A stretch of 64,000 bases of DNA from DASQPE01 sp046733215 (GTDB taxonomy: Bacteria > Gemmatimonadota > Gemmatimonadetes > Gemmatimonadales > GWC2-71-9). Under the pieces are notes generated by a model that ran no database searches, was not told the origin of the DNA, and saw only the letters and a list, made by a program, of their open reading frames with translations. Below, in pieces: positions 7,987-15,960 of the stretch. The position numbers and the translations under genes are program-made. The stretch covers positions 16,725 through 80,724 of the forward strand of contig JBKPOS010000013.1 in the NCBI GenBank assembly GCA_046733215.1, given 5' to 3'. Numbering within the stretch: the stretch's first letter is position 1; every line of letters starts with the position of its first letter.

Positions 7987-9354
7987 ATGGCGACCGCGCT
8001 TCGCGCATCGCCCCCGGCGCTCCCGCCCTGCGAACACGAGCCGCGCCGCTATGACGGTCCCTCTCGGGCCGAGGTGCTCGCTCTCCGGCAACGATACGTA
8101 CACCCTTCCCTCTTCACGTTCTATCGGGAACCCCTGCTTATCGTCGAGGGGCATCGTCAGTACCTCTTCGACGAAACCGGCCGGCGTTATCTCGACCTCT
8201 TCGCGGGGATAGCGACGGTTGCCTGCGGCCACGCTCATCCGGAGGTTTCCCGGCGGGTGGCGCGCCAGGTCGCGACGCTGCAGCACGCATCGTCCGTCTA
8301 CCTGCACCCGAATTTGCCGCTGCTGGCGGAGCGACTCGCAGGCAAGCTCCCGACTGGGCTCGATGTCACCTACTTCGTAAACAGCGGCAGCGAAGCAAAC
8401 GACCTCGCCGTCATGATGGCCCGGGTCTACACCGGAAGCCCGGACATCATTGCCGTTCGCAACGGCTACCATGGCGGCTCGCCCACGACGATGGGCCTCA
8501 CCGGTCTTGCAACCTGGAAGCTCCCTGCCCAGCAGAGCGCAAACGTTCACCACAGCGCGTGCCCTGATCCGTACCGCAGCGGATTCACCGGAACCCGAGA
8601 GGCCATAGCCAGTCTCGCTGCTGCGGACATTCGTGACATCATCCGGCGAGCCACGCCGGGCCGCATTGCTGGTTTCATCGCCGAGCCGATTCAAGGCGTA
8701 GGGGGTGTGACCTACGGGGCTGCCAACTATCTCCCGGAGGCCTACGCCATTGTCCGGGAGCACGGCGGGGTGTGCATCGCCGATGAGGTCCAGACCGGCT
8801 TCGGTCGCACCGGCGAAAATTTCTGGGGCTTTCAGCAGTTCAATGTTGTTCCTGACATCGTCACGATGGCCAAGGGAATCGGAAACGGCATGCCACTCGC
8901 CGCGGTCACAACCCGGCGCGAAATCGCCAAAGCACTGACTCAACGCCTTCACTTCAACACATTCGGGGGCAATCCAGTCTCGGCCGCAGCCGGACTGGCA
9001 GTGCTCGACGTCATCGAGAACGAGGGCCTTCAGGAGAACGCGCGTGCGGTTGGGGCGCGGCTCAAAACTGGGCTCCAGGAATTGATGGGCCGGTGCCGCC
9101 TGATCGGAGACGTCCGCGGCCTGGGTCTATTGCTCGGCGTCGAACTGGTTCGAGATCGCGCCAGCAAGGAACCGGCGACGGCGGAAACGCTCGAGGTGAT
9201 GGAGGAGTTGCGTGACGTGGGACTGCTGGTGGGCAAGGGGGGACTCGACGGGAACGTAATCCGAATCAAGCCGCCCCTCTGCATAACGATGGAAGACGCG
9301 GACTTCGCGCTCGAGGCTCTGGAGTACGTTCTCGGCCGCGTCGAGGCGCGTTGA
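7987..9354 (+). CDS. Class III aminotransferase, AGXT2 (alanine-glyoxylate aminotransferase 2)-like
   Basis: A 455-residue PLP enzyme. The PLP lysine is in TMAKGIGNG, the cofactor Asp in IADEVQTGFGRTG, and NSGSEANDLA binds phosphate. The stretches IAGFIAEPIQGVGGV, ADEVQTGFGRTG and FNTFGGNPVSA match the AGXT2 branch closely, so a role in transferring amino groups to glyoxylate or pyruvate (from alanine or beta-amino acids) is the best guess. Substrate cannot be settled here. Its stop overlaps the start of the AraC regulator (TTGA), suggesting co-expression. Confidence 0.88.
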   Translation: MATALRASPPALPPCEHEPRRYDGPSRAEVLALRQRYVHPSLFTFYREPLLIVEGHRQYLFDETGRRYLDLFAGIATVACGHAHPEVSRRVARQVATLQHASSVYLHPNLPLLAERLAGKLPTGLDVTYFVNSGSEANDLAVMMARVYTGSPDIIAVRNGYHGGSPTTMGLTGLATWKLPAQQSANVHHSACPDPYRSGFTGTREAIASLAAADIRDIIRRATPGRIAGFIAEPIQGVGGVTYGAANYLPEAYAIVREHGGVCIADEVQTGFGRTGENFWGFQQFNVVPDIVTMAKGIGNGMPLAAVTTRREIAKALTQRLHFNTFGGNPVSAAAGLAVLDVIENEGLQENARAVGARLKTGLQELMGRCRLIGDVRGLGLLLGVELVRDRASKEPATAETLEVMEELRDVGLLVGKGGLDGNVIRIKPPLCITMEDADFALEALEYVLGRVEAR

Positions 9355-10172
9355 ACCGGGAGCTGCCTCGCTATCGCGAGCTGCGTCCTGGACCCAGGCT
9401 TGCTCCTTACGTGCAGTGCTATTGGACCATTACCGCCAGCGCCACACCTTCGTTCTTCAATCGGGTCTGCCCCGACGGGTGCGCCGACATCATCGTCGAT
9501 CTTGCCGCCAAACCGGCCACTGGCGGCTATGGCGATGGGCGCTCTTCGTATACGGTCGGCACCATGCAGTCCGCCAGCAGTGTCGAAATGCGTGGCAAGG
9601 TGCACCTTCTAGGTGTGCGATTTCGCCCCGGCGGTGCAAAGCGGTTCTTCCAGTTGCCAATGTACGAGCTTACCGACCGGACAGTGCTGCTGCGCGAGGT
9701 ATGGGGCGGAGCTGATCAGCTCGAGCGGGTAGTTCGCGACGCTCGCTCGGATGCAGACCGGATCCACAGGCTCGAGGCAATGTTGCTTTACCGGCTTGGC
9801 CGATCCGAGGAGCCTGCTCCCGCGTTGCGGCACGCAGTCGGTTACATCGGCCAGACGGGCGGCACAAGGTCGATTAGCCAGGTCGAGCAAGCTGTCGGCG
9901 TGGGAGCACGTCGACTGGAGCGGTATTTTCGCGAGGGCCTGGGCGTGACACCTAAGCTCTTCTCCCGCGTAGTTCGCTTCCGGCGCACTCTCGCCTTAAT
10001 GCGTCGGGATCAGCACCCCTCATGGTCCCGGCTGGCGATCGAGGCCGGGTACTACGATCAGGCTCATCTGATCCGGGAAGTCCGGGTACTCTCGGGCGCC
10101 ACACCAGCCGAGCTTGCAGCCGAAACCCGCGCCGTCGGATTTGTCCAATACGAATCCGACGTGCCGCTGTAG
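9351..10172 (+). CDS. AraC-family transcription regulator with DUF6597-type N-terminal domain
   Basis: A 273-residue regulator. The first 110 residues hold the DUF6597-like pattern (APYVQCYW near the start, VCPDGCADIIVDL, HLLGVRFRPGGAKRFF); the C-terminal 100 residues form an AraC-type double HTH (ISQVEQAVGVGARRLERYF, then LAIEAGYYDQAHLIREV). It begins with TTG overlapping the TGA of the aminotransferase gene. It probably regulates this or a neighbouring small-molecule operon; the inducer is unknown. Confidence 0.85.
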   Translation: MNRELPRYRELRPGPRLAPYVQCYWTITASATPSFFNRVCPDGCADIIVDLAAKPATGGYGDGRSSYTVGTMQSASSVEMRGKVHLLGVRFRPGGAKRFFQLPMYELTDRTVLLREVWGGADQLERVVRDARSDADRIHRLEAMLLYRLGRSEEPAPALRHAVGYIGQTGGTRSISQVEQAVGVGARRLERYFREGLGVTPKLFSRVVRFRRTLALMRRDQHPSWSRLAIEAGYYDQAHLIREVRVLSGATPAELAAETRAVGFVQYESDVPL

Positions 10173-10205
10173 CTTGCCGCTTCCACTCAACAGGAGGCGA
10201 TCGTC

Positions 10206-10580
10206 GTGGCAACCCAGCAGCTCCAGAGTACCGAGCATGATCAGCGGGTCGACTACATCGAGCTTTCCGTGACCAGCGTTCCAGTAGCGAAGCAATTCTA
10301 CGGAGCGGCGTTCGGCTGGCGGTTCGAAGACTACGGGCCGGATTACGCCAGCTTTGCCGATGGCCGTCTGAACGGAGGATTCGCAAAGGCAGACAGCGTG
10401 CGCCCGGGCGGGCCGCTGATCGTCATCTTCGCGGTTGATCTCGAGGCGACCGAGAAGCGAGTGGTCGCAGCCGGGGGGAAAATCGTGCGACCGACGTTTC
10501 CGTTTCCCGGTGGCCGCCGCTTTCACTTTACCGACCCAAGCGGGAACGAGCTTGCGGTCTGGTCTGATCGAACCGGATAG
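10206..10580 (+). CDS. VOC (glyoxalase/bleomycin-resistance fold) family protein
   Basis: A 124-residue single-module VOC protein. VDYIELSVTSVPVAKQFY opens the first beta-alpha-beta-beta-beta unit, and FHFTDPSGNELAVW closes the second with the usual DPxGN motif and a Glu metal-ligand position. Such proteins are often metal-dependent lyases, isomerases or binding proteins; the substrate is not evident. It starts with GTG behind a strong AGGAGG site. It is the fourth gene in the plus-strand group starting at def. Confidence 0.85.
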   Translation: MATQQLQSTEHDQRVDYIELSVTSVPVAKQFYGAAFGWRFEDYGPDYASFADGRLNGGFAKADSVRPGGPLIVIFAVDLEATEKRVVAAGGKIVRPTFPFPGGRRFHFTDPSGNELAVWSDRTG

Positions 10581-10621
10581 GTCGAGCCTCAGCATGGTCG
10601 TCAGGACTGAGGAATTCTTGC

Positions 10622-11305
10622 ATGCAGGGTGAGATGATCCCGTTCCGGGCCAATGGTCGCACGGCGCCAGGCTATTTGAATGCCGCTGCCGGCTCCGGAC
10701 CCGGGCTCGTGATCATTCAGGAATGGTGGGGTCTGGTGGACCACATCAAGCACCTCGCCGACCGCTTCGCGGCAGAAGGATTCATCGTGCTCGCGCCCGA
10801 CCTCTATGATGGAAAGGCAACCAGGAGTCCGGATGAGGCAGGCAAGATGATGATGGCGCTTCGCATCGAGGAGGCTGCGAAGGACATCAAGGGCGCCTGC
10901 GAACACCTGTTGAGCCTCTCAAGTCTCAGCCCGCGAAAGGTGGCCACGCTGGGATTCTGTATGGGCGGTCAGCTGGCATTGTTCGCCGCGCAGCGATTTC
11001 CTGACGTCATCTCAGCGGCGGTGGATTTTTACGGGTATGCCATTCATCCCGCGGCTTCGATCGAGCCTGACGAGCTGATGGTGCCGGCGCAAGCGCACTT
11101 CGGTCGGCGCGATCGGACCGTGAAAGAAGGCGATGCCCGCGCACTAGTCGAGCGCTATCAGGCAGCAGGAAAGCCTTTCGAGGCGCATTTCTACGACGCA
11201 GGCCACGCGTTTTTCAACGATGCCAGACCCGAGGTTTTCGATGAGCCCTCGGCCGACCTTGCCTGGCAGAGGACCCTCGGCTTTCTCCGCTCGCACCTTC
11301 ACTAG
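10622..11305 (+). CDS. Dienelactone hydrolase family protein
   Basis: A 227-residue alpha/beta hydrolase of the dienelactone hydrolase group. The nucleophile is Cys in GFCMGG, followed by the Asp in FGRRDRTV and the His in YDAGHAFFND, the Cys-Asp-His triad that separates this group from serine hydrolases. The N-terminal IIQEWWGL motif carries the Glu characteristic of the family. No signal peptide is seen, so it acts in the cytoplasm. The substrate is unknown; chlorocatechol degradation genes are not nearby. Confidence 0.88.
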   Translation: MQGEMIPFRANGRTAPGYLNAAAGSGPGLVIIQEWWGLVDHIKHLADRFAAEGFIVLAPDLYDGKATRSPDEAGKMMMALRIEEAAKDIKGACEHLLSLSSLSPRKVATLGFCMGGQLALFAAQRFPDVISAAVDFYGYAIHPAASIEPDELMVPAQAHFGRRDRTVKEGDARALVERYQAAGKPFEAHFYDAGHAFFNDARPEVFDEPSADLAWQRTLGFLRSHLH

Positions 11306-11312
11306 CACGCGT

Positions 11313-12353
11313 GTGGAACGGATCGAGAACCTAATCATCGGTGCCGGTCCCGCCGGGCTTCGGGCTGCACAAGTCCTGGCAGGCGCAGGTCGTGAAGTTC
11401 TGGTGCTGGAGAAAAACCCCGTGGTAGGGCCGAAAACCTGCGCCGGTGGCCTGACGCGCAAGGCTGTTCGCGAGCTGACCCTGCTCGGACTACCCCACGA
11501 TCTCGGACTCGATTCAATCGGCCATGTCGCTTTCACCGGCGGTATTGCCCGCACACTTCATGCAGTGGTATCGCCGGTTCGGACAATACCCCGGCGTGAT
11601 CTTGGCCAACTTCAGCTCGCCTGGGCTCGCCGGGCCGGTGCGGAGGTGAGGGTCGGCGTTCCGGCAACGCAGCTCGATCTTCCCGCAAGGACGGTCAGCA
11701 CCGGCGAGGGCGCCATTCGCTTCGACCGCCTGATCGGTGCCGACGGGTCCGATTCCGGCGTTAGGCGGGCACTCGGATTGGCACATCCACGGGCCTACTT
11801 CGCCGCCGAGTTCAATGTGCCGGGTCTCCGGCTCGCACCGCTCAGAGTAGAATGTGATCCCGACAACCTCGTGAACGGCTACTTCTGGGTCTTCCCGCAC
11901 CAGTGCTATACATCGATCGGCGCGGTGGCGCCCAAGAAGGTGGTGGCGCCCTCCTCGGTACGCCGCTACCTGAGCGCCCGGGCTCAGTCACTTGGCGCCG
12001 ATCTGACGGTGGTGCCGTTCGAAGGCGCGACACTCGAGGTCCAGACCGCCGGTTTCGATTTCCCCAACGGCGTGCACCTGGTTGGCGATGCAGCGGGAAT
12101 GCCCTCCTCCCTTACCGCCGAGGGCATTTACGCCGCTCTTGTGACCGGTGAGGAAACCGCGCTGCGAATCCTCGAACCGAAATTTCCGTCGCCGAAGACC
12201 CGGAGCTGGTTGAGCGTCAAGCGTGCCCACGATCGGTTTGCCGGCATGCTCCGGCATCGAGTAGTCCGGAACGCTGCCCTGCGTGCTATGGCCCGCCTCG
12301 CCACTTGGCGGCCGGCATCGCGCCGCATGGCGGAGTGGTTCCTCGAGGGCTGA
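11313..12353 (+). CDS. Geranylgeranyl reductase family FAD-dependent oxidoreductase
   Basis: A 346-residue flavoprotein. The FAD motif IIGAGPAGLRAAQ starts near residue 6; a KTCAGGLTRKAV block resembles the Cys-Gly motif of geranylgeranyl reductases; and LVGDAAGMPSSLTAEGIYAAL is the second FAD motif. The enzymes reduce isoprenoid double bonds in lipids, quinones or chlorophyll side chains. I start it at a GTG 7 bp after the hydrolase stop, just before the Rossmann fold; the longer open frame overlaps the previous gene. The 7Fe ferredoxin gene directly downstream is a plausible electron donor. Confidence 0.85.
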   Translation: MERIENLIIGAGPAGLRAAQVLAGAGREVLVLEKNPVVGPKTCAGGLTRKAVRELTLLGLPHDLGLDSIGHVAFTGGIARTLHAVVSPVRTIPRRDLGQLQLAWARRAGAEVRVGVPATQLDLPARTVSTGEGAIRFDRLIGADGSDSGVRRALGLAHPRAYFAAEFNVPGLRLAPLRVECDPDNLVNGYFWVFPHQCYTSIGAVAPKKVVAPSSVRRYLSARAQSLGADLTVVPFEGATLEVQTAGFDFPNGVHLVGDAAGMPSSLTAEGIYAALVTGEETALRILEPKFPSPKTRSWLSVKRAHDRFAGMLRHRVVRNAALRAMARLATWRPASRRMAEWFLEG

Positions 12354-12425
12354 CCTCCCCTTGCGCGCACTACGACCCCATCGTACTCTCCCTTTCCTAT
12401 CGGCGACGGCTCGAGGAGCAGGTGC

Positions 12426-12689
12426 ATGACGTATGTGATTGTGGAAGCTTGCATTGGAGTCAAGGATCGGGGCTGCGTGGACGTGTGTCCGGTGGATTGC
12501 ATCTACGAGGGGGAGGATCAGCTCTATATTCACCCCGACGAGTGCATCGATTGCGGAGCCTGCGAGCCTGAGTGCCCGGTCACGGCCATCTTCCCTGAAG
12601 AGGATGTTCCGGCCGACATGCAGGCGTACATTGCGAAGAACAAGGACGTTTTCAACGGCGAGGCGCCGCCCGGCAGGCCGAAGAGGTAG
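12426..12689 (+). CDS. fdxA: 7Fe-type ferredoxin (FdxA-like)
   Basis: An 87-residue ferredoxin close to the Azotobacter FdI type. The first cluster region has Cys at about residues 9, 17 and 21 followed by CPVDC, and the second has DECIDCGACEPECP. The wide C-x7-C spacing, with Val at the position of the extra Cys of FdI, fits one [3Fe-4S] and one [4Fe-4S] cluster. It moves single electrons in the cytoplasm. The stop codon is the first unit of a 7-bp tandem repeat. Its position after a flavoprotein reductase suggests partnership. Confidence 0.92.
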   Translation: MTYVIVEACIGVKDRGCVDVCPVDCIYEGEDQLYIHPDECIDCGACEPECPVTAIFPEEDVPADMQAYIAKNKDVFNGEAPPGRPKR

Positions 12690-12717
12690 GCCTTAGGCGT
12701 TAGCCATTAGCCATAAG
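12687..12717 (+). repeat. 7-bp-periodic tandem repeat at the 3' end of fdxA
   Basis: About four and a half heptamers with consensus TTAGCCA (units TAGGCCT-like, TTAGGCG, TTAGCCA, TTAGCCA, TAAGCGG). TAG triplets stand at 12687, 12694, 12701 and 12708, exactly 7 bp apart, so all three plus-strand frames are closed. The first TAG is the stop codon of fdxA. It resembles in design, not in sequence, the two inverted-repeat elements at 20.3 kb and 35.9 kb. Confidence 0.75.
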
Positions 12718-12736
12718 CGGTTTTCAAGCATCGACT

Positions 12737-12755
12737 CTCCGTGTACACCACGGAG
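12737..12755. terminator. Hairpin downstream of fdxA, possible terminator
   Basis: CTCCGTG-TACAC-CACGGAG forms a perfect 7-bp stem with a 5-base loop, 48 bp after the fdxA stop. There is no T run after it, so it is not a classical intrinsic terminator, but it sits where transcription of the plus-strand group should end and the converging minus-strand fusion gene arrives. The rest of 12718-12940 shows nothing I can identify. Confidence 0.4.
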
Positions 12756-12940
12756 GGTCGCGGCTTTCGGAAGCAATTAACGGCCGACGGGTCACGACCT
12801 ACACGAGAGGGCGGCCCGCGAGGTCGCCATTGTCACGACCCCGGGGCCGTTCATTGGAAGGATTGCTCACTACTGCGGAGGTCCAGTGAGCACCGGACCG
12901 GGCCGCTATACCTATGAACGCACGACCCACCCAAACAGTT

Positions 12941-14146
12941 TCACCACGCCTCGAGACCCTCCAAGAAGGCGCGAACCGCGTCCGTCACGACCGTTGGCTG
13001 CTCGAGTGTCGGAAGATGCGCTGCACCGGCCACCACGATCATCCGGGCATCGGGTAGGGCCGACGCCATTGCGCTCGCACGTGCCGGGGGCGTGAGCCGG
13101 TCCTCTGCGCCGACCAAAATGAGAGTAGGTAGGCCAGTGAGCGATGCCAACATTCCCGCGCTATCCGGGCGCTCTCGCATCGCGCCGAGCGCACCGACTA
13201 TGCCAGCCACAGGGGCGGCAGCCATGATCGCCCGGACGCGCTGAACCAGCTCGGCGCTGGCCGAGCCCGCGAGCATGTTGGGCAACATCGTTTCGGCGAT
13301 CGCCGCTGCGCCACCTTCACGAGCCAGGGCGGCCGCCTCATCACGCAGTCGTTTCCCTTCGGCGCTGTCCGCTTCCGCCCGGGTATCCACCAGGATCAGC
13401 CCCGCAACACGCTCCCGCCAGCGGCGGAGAAACTCGAACGCGATGTAGCCGCCCATCGAGAGTCCGCACAAGACCGCCCGATCGGCGCCGAATGCATCCA
13501 GCAAAGCGGCGAGATCGGCAGCGTAGGTTGCCATACTGTAGCCCAGGTCTGGCGCATCGGATAAACCCATGCCCCTCAAGTCGGGTGAAATCCGCCGCCA
13601 ACGATCCAGACCCTGGACCTGTGGCTCCCAGATGGTCCGATCGAGCGGATATCCATGAATAAACAGCACGGTCGAGCCTTCGCCCTCGACATTGACGGCG
13701 AGATTGACCCCGTTCACGGTAATTCTTCGAGCACCTTCACGAGGCGCGGGCCTTGCATTCATGAACTCCCCGAAATCCGCCGGAACGGGAGTCGGTTTGC
13801 CTTCCCGATCGACGCAGACGAATACAAACTCTGCGGTGGCAATCAGAGCGTCATCCCGAACTCGGCGAGCGGTCTGGCGGACGGTGAAGCTGGTTCGGCC
13901 ATGATGAGTCAGCGCCTGATGGAACCGGAGCACGTCTCCCGGATACGCAGCGGCACTGTAGTCTACGGTCGCCTTGCGGACGGCGGGCCAGGCACCATTT
14001 CGCGAGAAGATGTCCATGCCAGGTCCCCGGGCCAGCATCTCCCAACGGGCGCGCTCGAAAAGCGCGAGAAACGATGCCTGATTCAGATGACCAAAGGCAT
14101 CGCACTCGTCCGGATAGACGGTGAGATCGATTTCCTGGGTCGCCAT
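12941..14146 (-). CDS. Fusion of a 4HBT-type (hotdog) thioesterase and an alpha/beta hydrolase
   Basis: A 401-residue two-domain protein. Residues about 1-140 are a YbgC/FadM-like hotdog domain (YPDECDAFGHLNQASFLALFE includes the family Asp). Residues about 145-400 are an alpha/beta hydrolase with nucleophile Ser in LCGLSMGGYI, acid in GAEDRLTP and His in GAAHLPTLEQP. The start MATQEIDLTV at 14146 is chosen by family fit. Both halves are complete, so it is a real fusion rather than a frameshift product. A CoA-thioester hydrolysis coupled to a second ester or lactone hydrolysis is possible but inferred. Confidence 0.85.
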   Translation of the reverse strand: MATQEIDLTVYPDECDAFGHLNQASFLALFERARWEMLARGPGMDIFSRNGAWPAVRKATVDYSAAAYPGDVLRFHQALTHHGRTSFTVRQTARRVRDDALIATAEFVFVCVDREGKPTPVPADFGEFMNARPAPREGARRITVNGVNLAVNVEGEGSTVLFIHGYPLDRTIWEPQVQGLDRWRRISPDLRGMGLSDAPDLGYSMATYAADLAALLDAFGADRAVLCGLSMGGYIAFEFLRRWRERVAGLILVDTRAEADSAEGKRLRDEAAALAREGGAAAIAETMLPNMLAGSASAELVQRVRAIMAAAPVAGIVGALGAMRERPDSAGMLASLTGLPTLILVGAEDRLTPPARASAMASALPDARMIVVAGAAHLPTLEQPTVVTDAVRAFLEGLEAW

Positions 14147-14266
14147 CGACAGGAAGATACGCCGCGGACGGAGCGAGGCGAGGTGGCGCCCCGGTGTCGC
14201 CGATCTATTCTTCACCCACAGCGAGGACGTACGTCAGATGAACCGTCTTTCCCAACCGCCCGGCCT

Positions 14267-14437
14267 ATGAAACCAGCCACCGACTATATCCGCCACGCTG
14301 CCCGGCTCGCACGCAAGCTCCAGATGGACGCCGCGATGGGCACCCCGACGCCGCCAGACGCGGAGTTCTACAAGACCTTATCGAAGGCGCTGGAGGAAAT
14401 CGCGGCCGGCCTGGAGATGGTGGCAGAGCGTGAGTGA
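14267..14437 (+). CDS. Small hypothetical protein upstream of RNase D
   Basis: A 56-residue reading frame starting MKPATDYIRHAARLARKLQ that overlaps the start of the RNase D gene by 8 bp. It is Ala/Lys/Glu rich and should be helical; it has no signal, membrane segment or cysteine. The longer open frame upstream of this ATG is the antisense of the thioesterase fusion and does not look coding. The tight overlap with rnd supports translation, but I recognise no family. Confidence 0.5.
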   Translation: MKPATDYIRHAARLARKLQMDAAMGTPTPPDAEFYKTLSKALEEIAAGLEMVAERE

Positions 14438-15578
14438 GGAAGGCCTCAGCCTGGTCGCCTCGGCGGCTGAGCTGGAGCGAGCGCTGACCGAGCTGAGCTG
14501 TGAGCCGCTGCTGGCCGTAGATACCGAGGCCGCCAGTTTTCATCGCTACTACGACCGCGTTTACCTGGTCCAGCTGTCCTCCCGTTCTCGCACGGTCATC
14601 ATCGATCCCCTCGGCGTGGGAGCGCTTGGCCGCCTCGGAGCCATCCTTGCCGATGGCAATGTCGAGGTTGTCTTTCACGATGCCGACTATGACCTGCGTC
14701 TGCTGGATCAGCAGTACGGCTTCCGCGCCAGCCGGATATTTGATACTCGGGTTGCCGCGCAACTGCTCAACGAGCCCGGCATCGGCCTCGCCGCGCTGCT
14801 CGAGAAGTATCTGGCCGTTTCGTTGGACAAGCGCTTCCAGCGAGCGGATTGGTCCATCCGACCTCTGTCGCGGGACATGTTGCGCTACGCCGCGGACGAC
14901 ACGCGCCACCTTCCCGCGCTTCGGGATATTCTGAGAGACCGATTGACTTTACTGGGAAGGCTCTCGTGGGCGGAGGAGGAGTTTTCCCTGCTCGAACAGG
15001 TTCGGTGGGGATCGAGCGACGGAGAGGAGCCGGGATATCTCCGAGTCAAAGGAGCCAGGCTTCTGCGCGGCCGGTCACTGGCTGCGCTGCGGGAACTCTA
15101 TCAATGGCGAGATGAGACGGCGGCCCGCGCGGATCGCGCCGCCTTTCGGATCATCAATACGGAACCCCTGCTCGAGATTGCGAAAACGCTGCCAACCGAT
15201 GTCGCAGCACTCCGAGCTATTCGGGGTGTCGGACAGGACTTGGTCGAGCGCCGCGGCCGGGACATCCTCGCAGCCGTCCGTCGTGCTCTCGAGCTGCCGG
15301 AGCAGGAGCTTCCCCGTATCGAGCGCGGCACCCGCCGCCCAGCCGATCCGGCGTTCGATGCTCGAGTGGAGCAGCTCAAGGCCAAGCGAAACGAGCTGGC
15401 AATTCGACTCAGTCTCGCACCGGGAGTTCTCTGTCCCAATGCTACGCTCGAGGCTATTGCGCGCGCCGTGCCCGGTTCGCTGGAGGAGCTACGCGCGATT
15501 CCAGGAGTGCGTCAATGGCAGGTTGAGACGGTCGGGCAGGACCTGCTGGCGGCAATGAGCGCGACGAAAGCTCAGTGA
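14430..15578 (+). CDS. rnd: Ribonuclease D
   Basis: A 382-residue 3'-5' exoribonuclease. The DEDDy residues are visible: LAVDTEAASF (exo I), VFHDADYDLRLL (exo II) and YAADDTRHL (exo III). Two HRDC-type helical regions follow, ALRELYQWRDETAARAD and a second one near the C-terminus (LKAKRNELAIRL). RNase D trims the 3' ends of tRNA and other stable RNAs. It starts with GTG inside the end of the 56-residue gene and converges with the MIP18-like gene, overlapping it by 7 bp. Confidence 0.92.
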   Translation: MSEEGLSLVASAAELERALTELSCEPLLAVDTEAASFHRYYDRVYLVQLSSRSRTVIIDPLGVGALGRLGAILADGNVEVVFHDADYDLRLLDQQYGFRASRIFDTRVAAQLLNEPGIGLAALLEKYLAVSLDKRFQRADWSIRPLSRDMLRYAADDTRHLPALRDILRDRLTLLGRLSWAEEEFSLLEQVRWGSSDGEEPGYLRVKGARLLRGRSLAALRELYQWRDETAARADRAAFRIINTEPLLEIAKTLPTDVAALRAIRGVGQDLVERRGRDILAAVRRALELPEQELPRIERGTRRPADPAFDARVEQLKAKRNELAIRLSLAPGVLCPNATLEAIARAVPGSLEELRAIPGVRQWQVETVGQDLLAAMSATKAQ

Positions 15579-15874
15579 CCGAGGAAGGCACGAACCCGGG
15601 GATCCATTCGCTCCGGCGTCCAATAGGGTTCCCACACCAGCTCGACCTCCACTGAACCGGCGCCTTCGAGGTCTGATGCGACCTCTTTTACACCCTGGAG
15701 AATCTCCGCGCCGGCCGGGCAGCCAGGCGAAGTGAGTGTCATCTTGACCTGGATGTCTCCTTCCTCGTCGACCTCGATGTCGTACACGAGGCCCAGATCG
15801 ATGATGTTGAGATTGAGCTCCGGATCCTTGACGGCCCGAAGGGCCTTGCGAACAGCGTCAGAGGTGAGGGACAT
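15572..15874 (-). CDS. MIP18/DUF59 family protein (SufT-like Fe-S maturation factor)
   Basis: A 100-residue protein of the PaaD/MIP18 family. It opens VRKALRAVKDPELNLNIIDLGLVYD, trimmed here to DPELNLNIIDLGL as the signature, and has the conserved Cys in TSPGCPAGAEI. SufT proteins of this family help deliver Fe-S clusters to target enzymes. Although the suf operon is 8 kb away, this gene, the ferredoxin and the CDGSH gene add to a strong Fe-S theme in the window. Its 3' end overlaps that of rnd by 7 bp. Confidence 0.85.
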   Translation of the reverse strand: MSLTSDAVRKALRAVKDPELNLNIIDLGLVYDIEVDEEGDIQVKMTLTSPGCPAGAEILQGVKEVASDLEGAGSVEVELVWEPYWTPERMDPRVRAFLGH

Positions 15875-15960
15875 GGCACACCACCTGGTTTAGTCACCCT
15901 AGCTGAAAACCCTTCTTCAATCTAGCGGCCTCAAAGGGATCGGGAGCGGCAATGCCCCAC

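Noticed and set aside
12687..12717. CRISPR array
   Set aside because: The unit is 7 bp without spacers; no cas genes are present in the window.
13655..14266. Long plus-strand frame opposite the thioesterase fusion
   Set aside because: Antisense filler; only its last 56 codons look like a real gene.
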